A stretch of DNA of 64,000 nt, from positions 3,720,001 through 3,784,000 of the forward strand of contig NZ_CP051684.1 of NCBI RefSeq assembly GCF_012849375.1, read 5' to 3'. Source of the DNA: Duganella dendranthematis. Its GTDB lineage: Bacteria; Pseudomonadota; Gammaproteobacteria; Burkholderiales; Burkholderiaceae_D. The translations under genes were made by a program, and so were the position numbers. Below are positions 63,473-64,000 of the stretch, one piece after another (position 1 is the first letter of the stretch; each line of letters begins with the position of its first letter). A model generated the notes under the pieces. It saw only the letters and a program-made list of their open reading frames with translations. It was not told the DNA's origin and did not search any database.

Positions 63473-64000
63473 GCTTCGACCCGCATGCGTTTGCTGAACA
63501 CCTGGCGTCGTTACAGAGGTTCAAGCAAGATGACAATTTATTGTATGAGTGGACCGGAACCCACTGGAATGTACTGGGTGACGAGGCTGCCGAGCGGAAT
63601 GCCTATCATTGGCTGGTCGCTAATCAGCGTGAGTATGCAACGACTAGAAACGCGGCAAGCGCGGTGGGGTCGGCGAAGCATTGGGTGGACGCTCTTGGGC
63701 CTATAGCCGATGAGATGGTCGTGCCGTGCATGAACGGTTACGTCAAAATATGTGATGGTGTTCCAAGCCTGTCGGATGCTGACCCTGCCATGGGACTTCG
63801 ACATGTTCTCTCATGTGCATTTGACACAGCGGAGCAATCCTCGCCATGTTTTTCCCGGTTTATTCAGCAAGTCTTACCGGACGCTGAAGTGCGAGCTCGT
63901 GTTCAGGAATATGTCGGCTACACGCTGACATCTGATACCCGGTATCAACGAGCCCAACTGTGGTTAGGAAGTGGAGCTAACGGGAAGGGTGTGCTCGCCA
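63469..64000 (+). CDS. P4-type primase/helicase, N-terminal part
   Basis: The frame starts at ATG 63469 and runs off the right edge after 177 residues. Visible at the end is a Walker A, LWLGSGANGKGV, as in the superfamily 3 helicases of phage P4 alpha-type proteins (primase-helicase), preceded by FSRFIQQVLPDAEVRARVQE and YVGYTLTSDTRYQ typical of the D5_N region. This protein would start element replication. Confidence 0.8.
   Translation, partial: MSFDPHAFAEHLASLQRFKQDDNLLYEWTGTHWNVLGDEAAERNAYHWLVANQREYATTRNAASAVGSAKHWVDALGPIADEMVVPCMNGYVKICDGVPSLSDADPAMGLRHVLSCAFDTAEQSSPCFSRFIQQVLPDAEVRARVQEYVGYTLTSDTRYQRAQLWLGSGANGKGVLA

Noticed and set aside
1..64000. CRISPR array, rRNA operon, insertion sequence
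   Set aside because: No regularly spaced repeats, rRNA motifs or transposase frames were seen.

Overview
The window comes from a high-GC Gram-negative bacterium, most likely a betaproteobacterium of the Oxalobacteraceae (Duganella/Massilia type). This is inferred from GC-rich codon use on the left, the Burkholderiales-type porin, the MHS and Bcr/CflA transporters, GlxA and LysR regulators, and a TonB/PepSY pair under a cobalamin riboswitch. No 16S gene is present to confirm it.

Layout. (1) 1-27,040 is ordinary GC-rich chromosome. It holds a DUF2325 gene end, a small basic protein, a GH9 endoglucanase and a methyltransferase. A cobalt/cobalamin locus follows (NiCoT-like permease facing a riboswitch, TonB receptor and PepSY protein). 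Next come a LuxR regulator, an MHS transporter with a winged-helix/ATPase/TPR regulator, an SDR-MFS operon opposite a GlxA regulator, a porin and a CzcE-like protein. The last block is a LysR-centred pair of operons (cupin-MFS-carboxymuconolactone decarboxylase and SDR-cupin-alcohol dehydrogenase). (2) At 27,039-27,084 lies the 3' half of a tRNA-Pro(CGG) gene, the displaced attachment site of a mobile island. (3) From there to the right edge (about 37 kb, incomplete) base composition drops and the content becomes accessory.

The island has four parts. A defence-like zone (28.0-38.6 kb) carries an AlpA-like regulator, a 1258-aa protein ending in a PD-(D/E)XK nuclease, a SIR2-like protein, an Apea-type HEPN protein, a subtilase and an SRAP protein. 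An SOS mutagenesis cassette imuA-imuB-dnaE2 sits behind a consensus LexA box (38.7-44.0 kb), followed by a yegL-yegK-yegI-like VWA/PP2C/kinase triad (44.3-47.7 kb). A cargo zone (48-59 kb) holds a seven-gene secreted-protein/lipoprotein/flagellin operon and a six-gene operon of mostly unknown genes with a HAD protein, flanked by two double-HTH regulators. A replication-type module (59.8-64 kb) has an SSB, a replication-relaxation-like protein, an AlpA-like HTH and the start of a P4-type primase-helicase.

Six genes (regulator 11,197-14,045; SIR2; HEPN; imuB; yegI-like kinase; one lipoprotein) are each interrupted by what looks like a single-base indel, several at homopolymer runs. This may be real decay or an assembly artefact and should be settled before any of them is called inactive. 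The best candidates for an undescribed system are the large nuclease plus SIR2 pair and the flagellin/lipoprotein/HAD operon.
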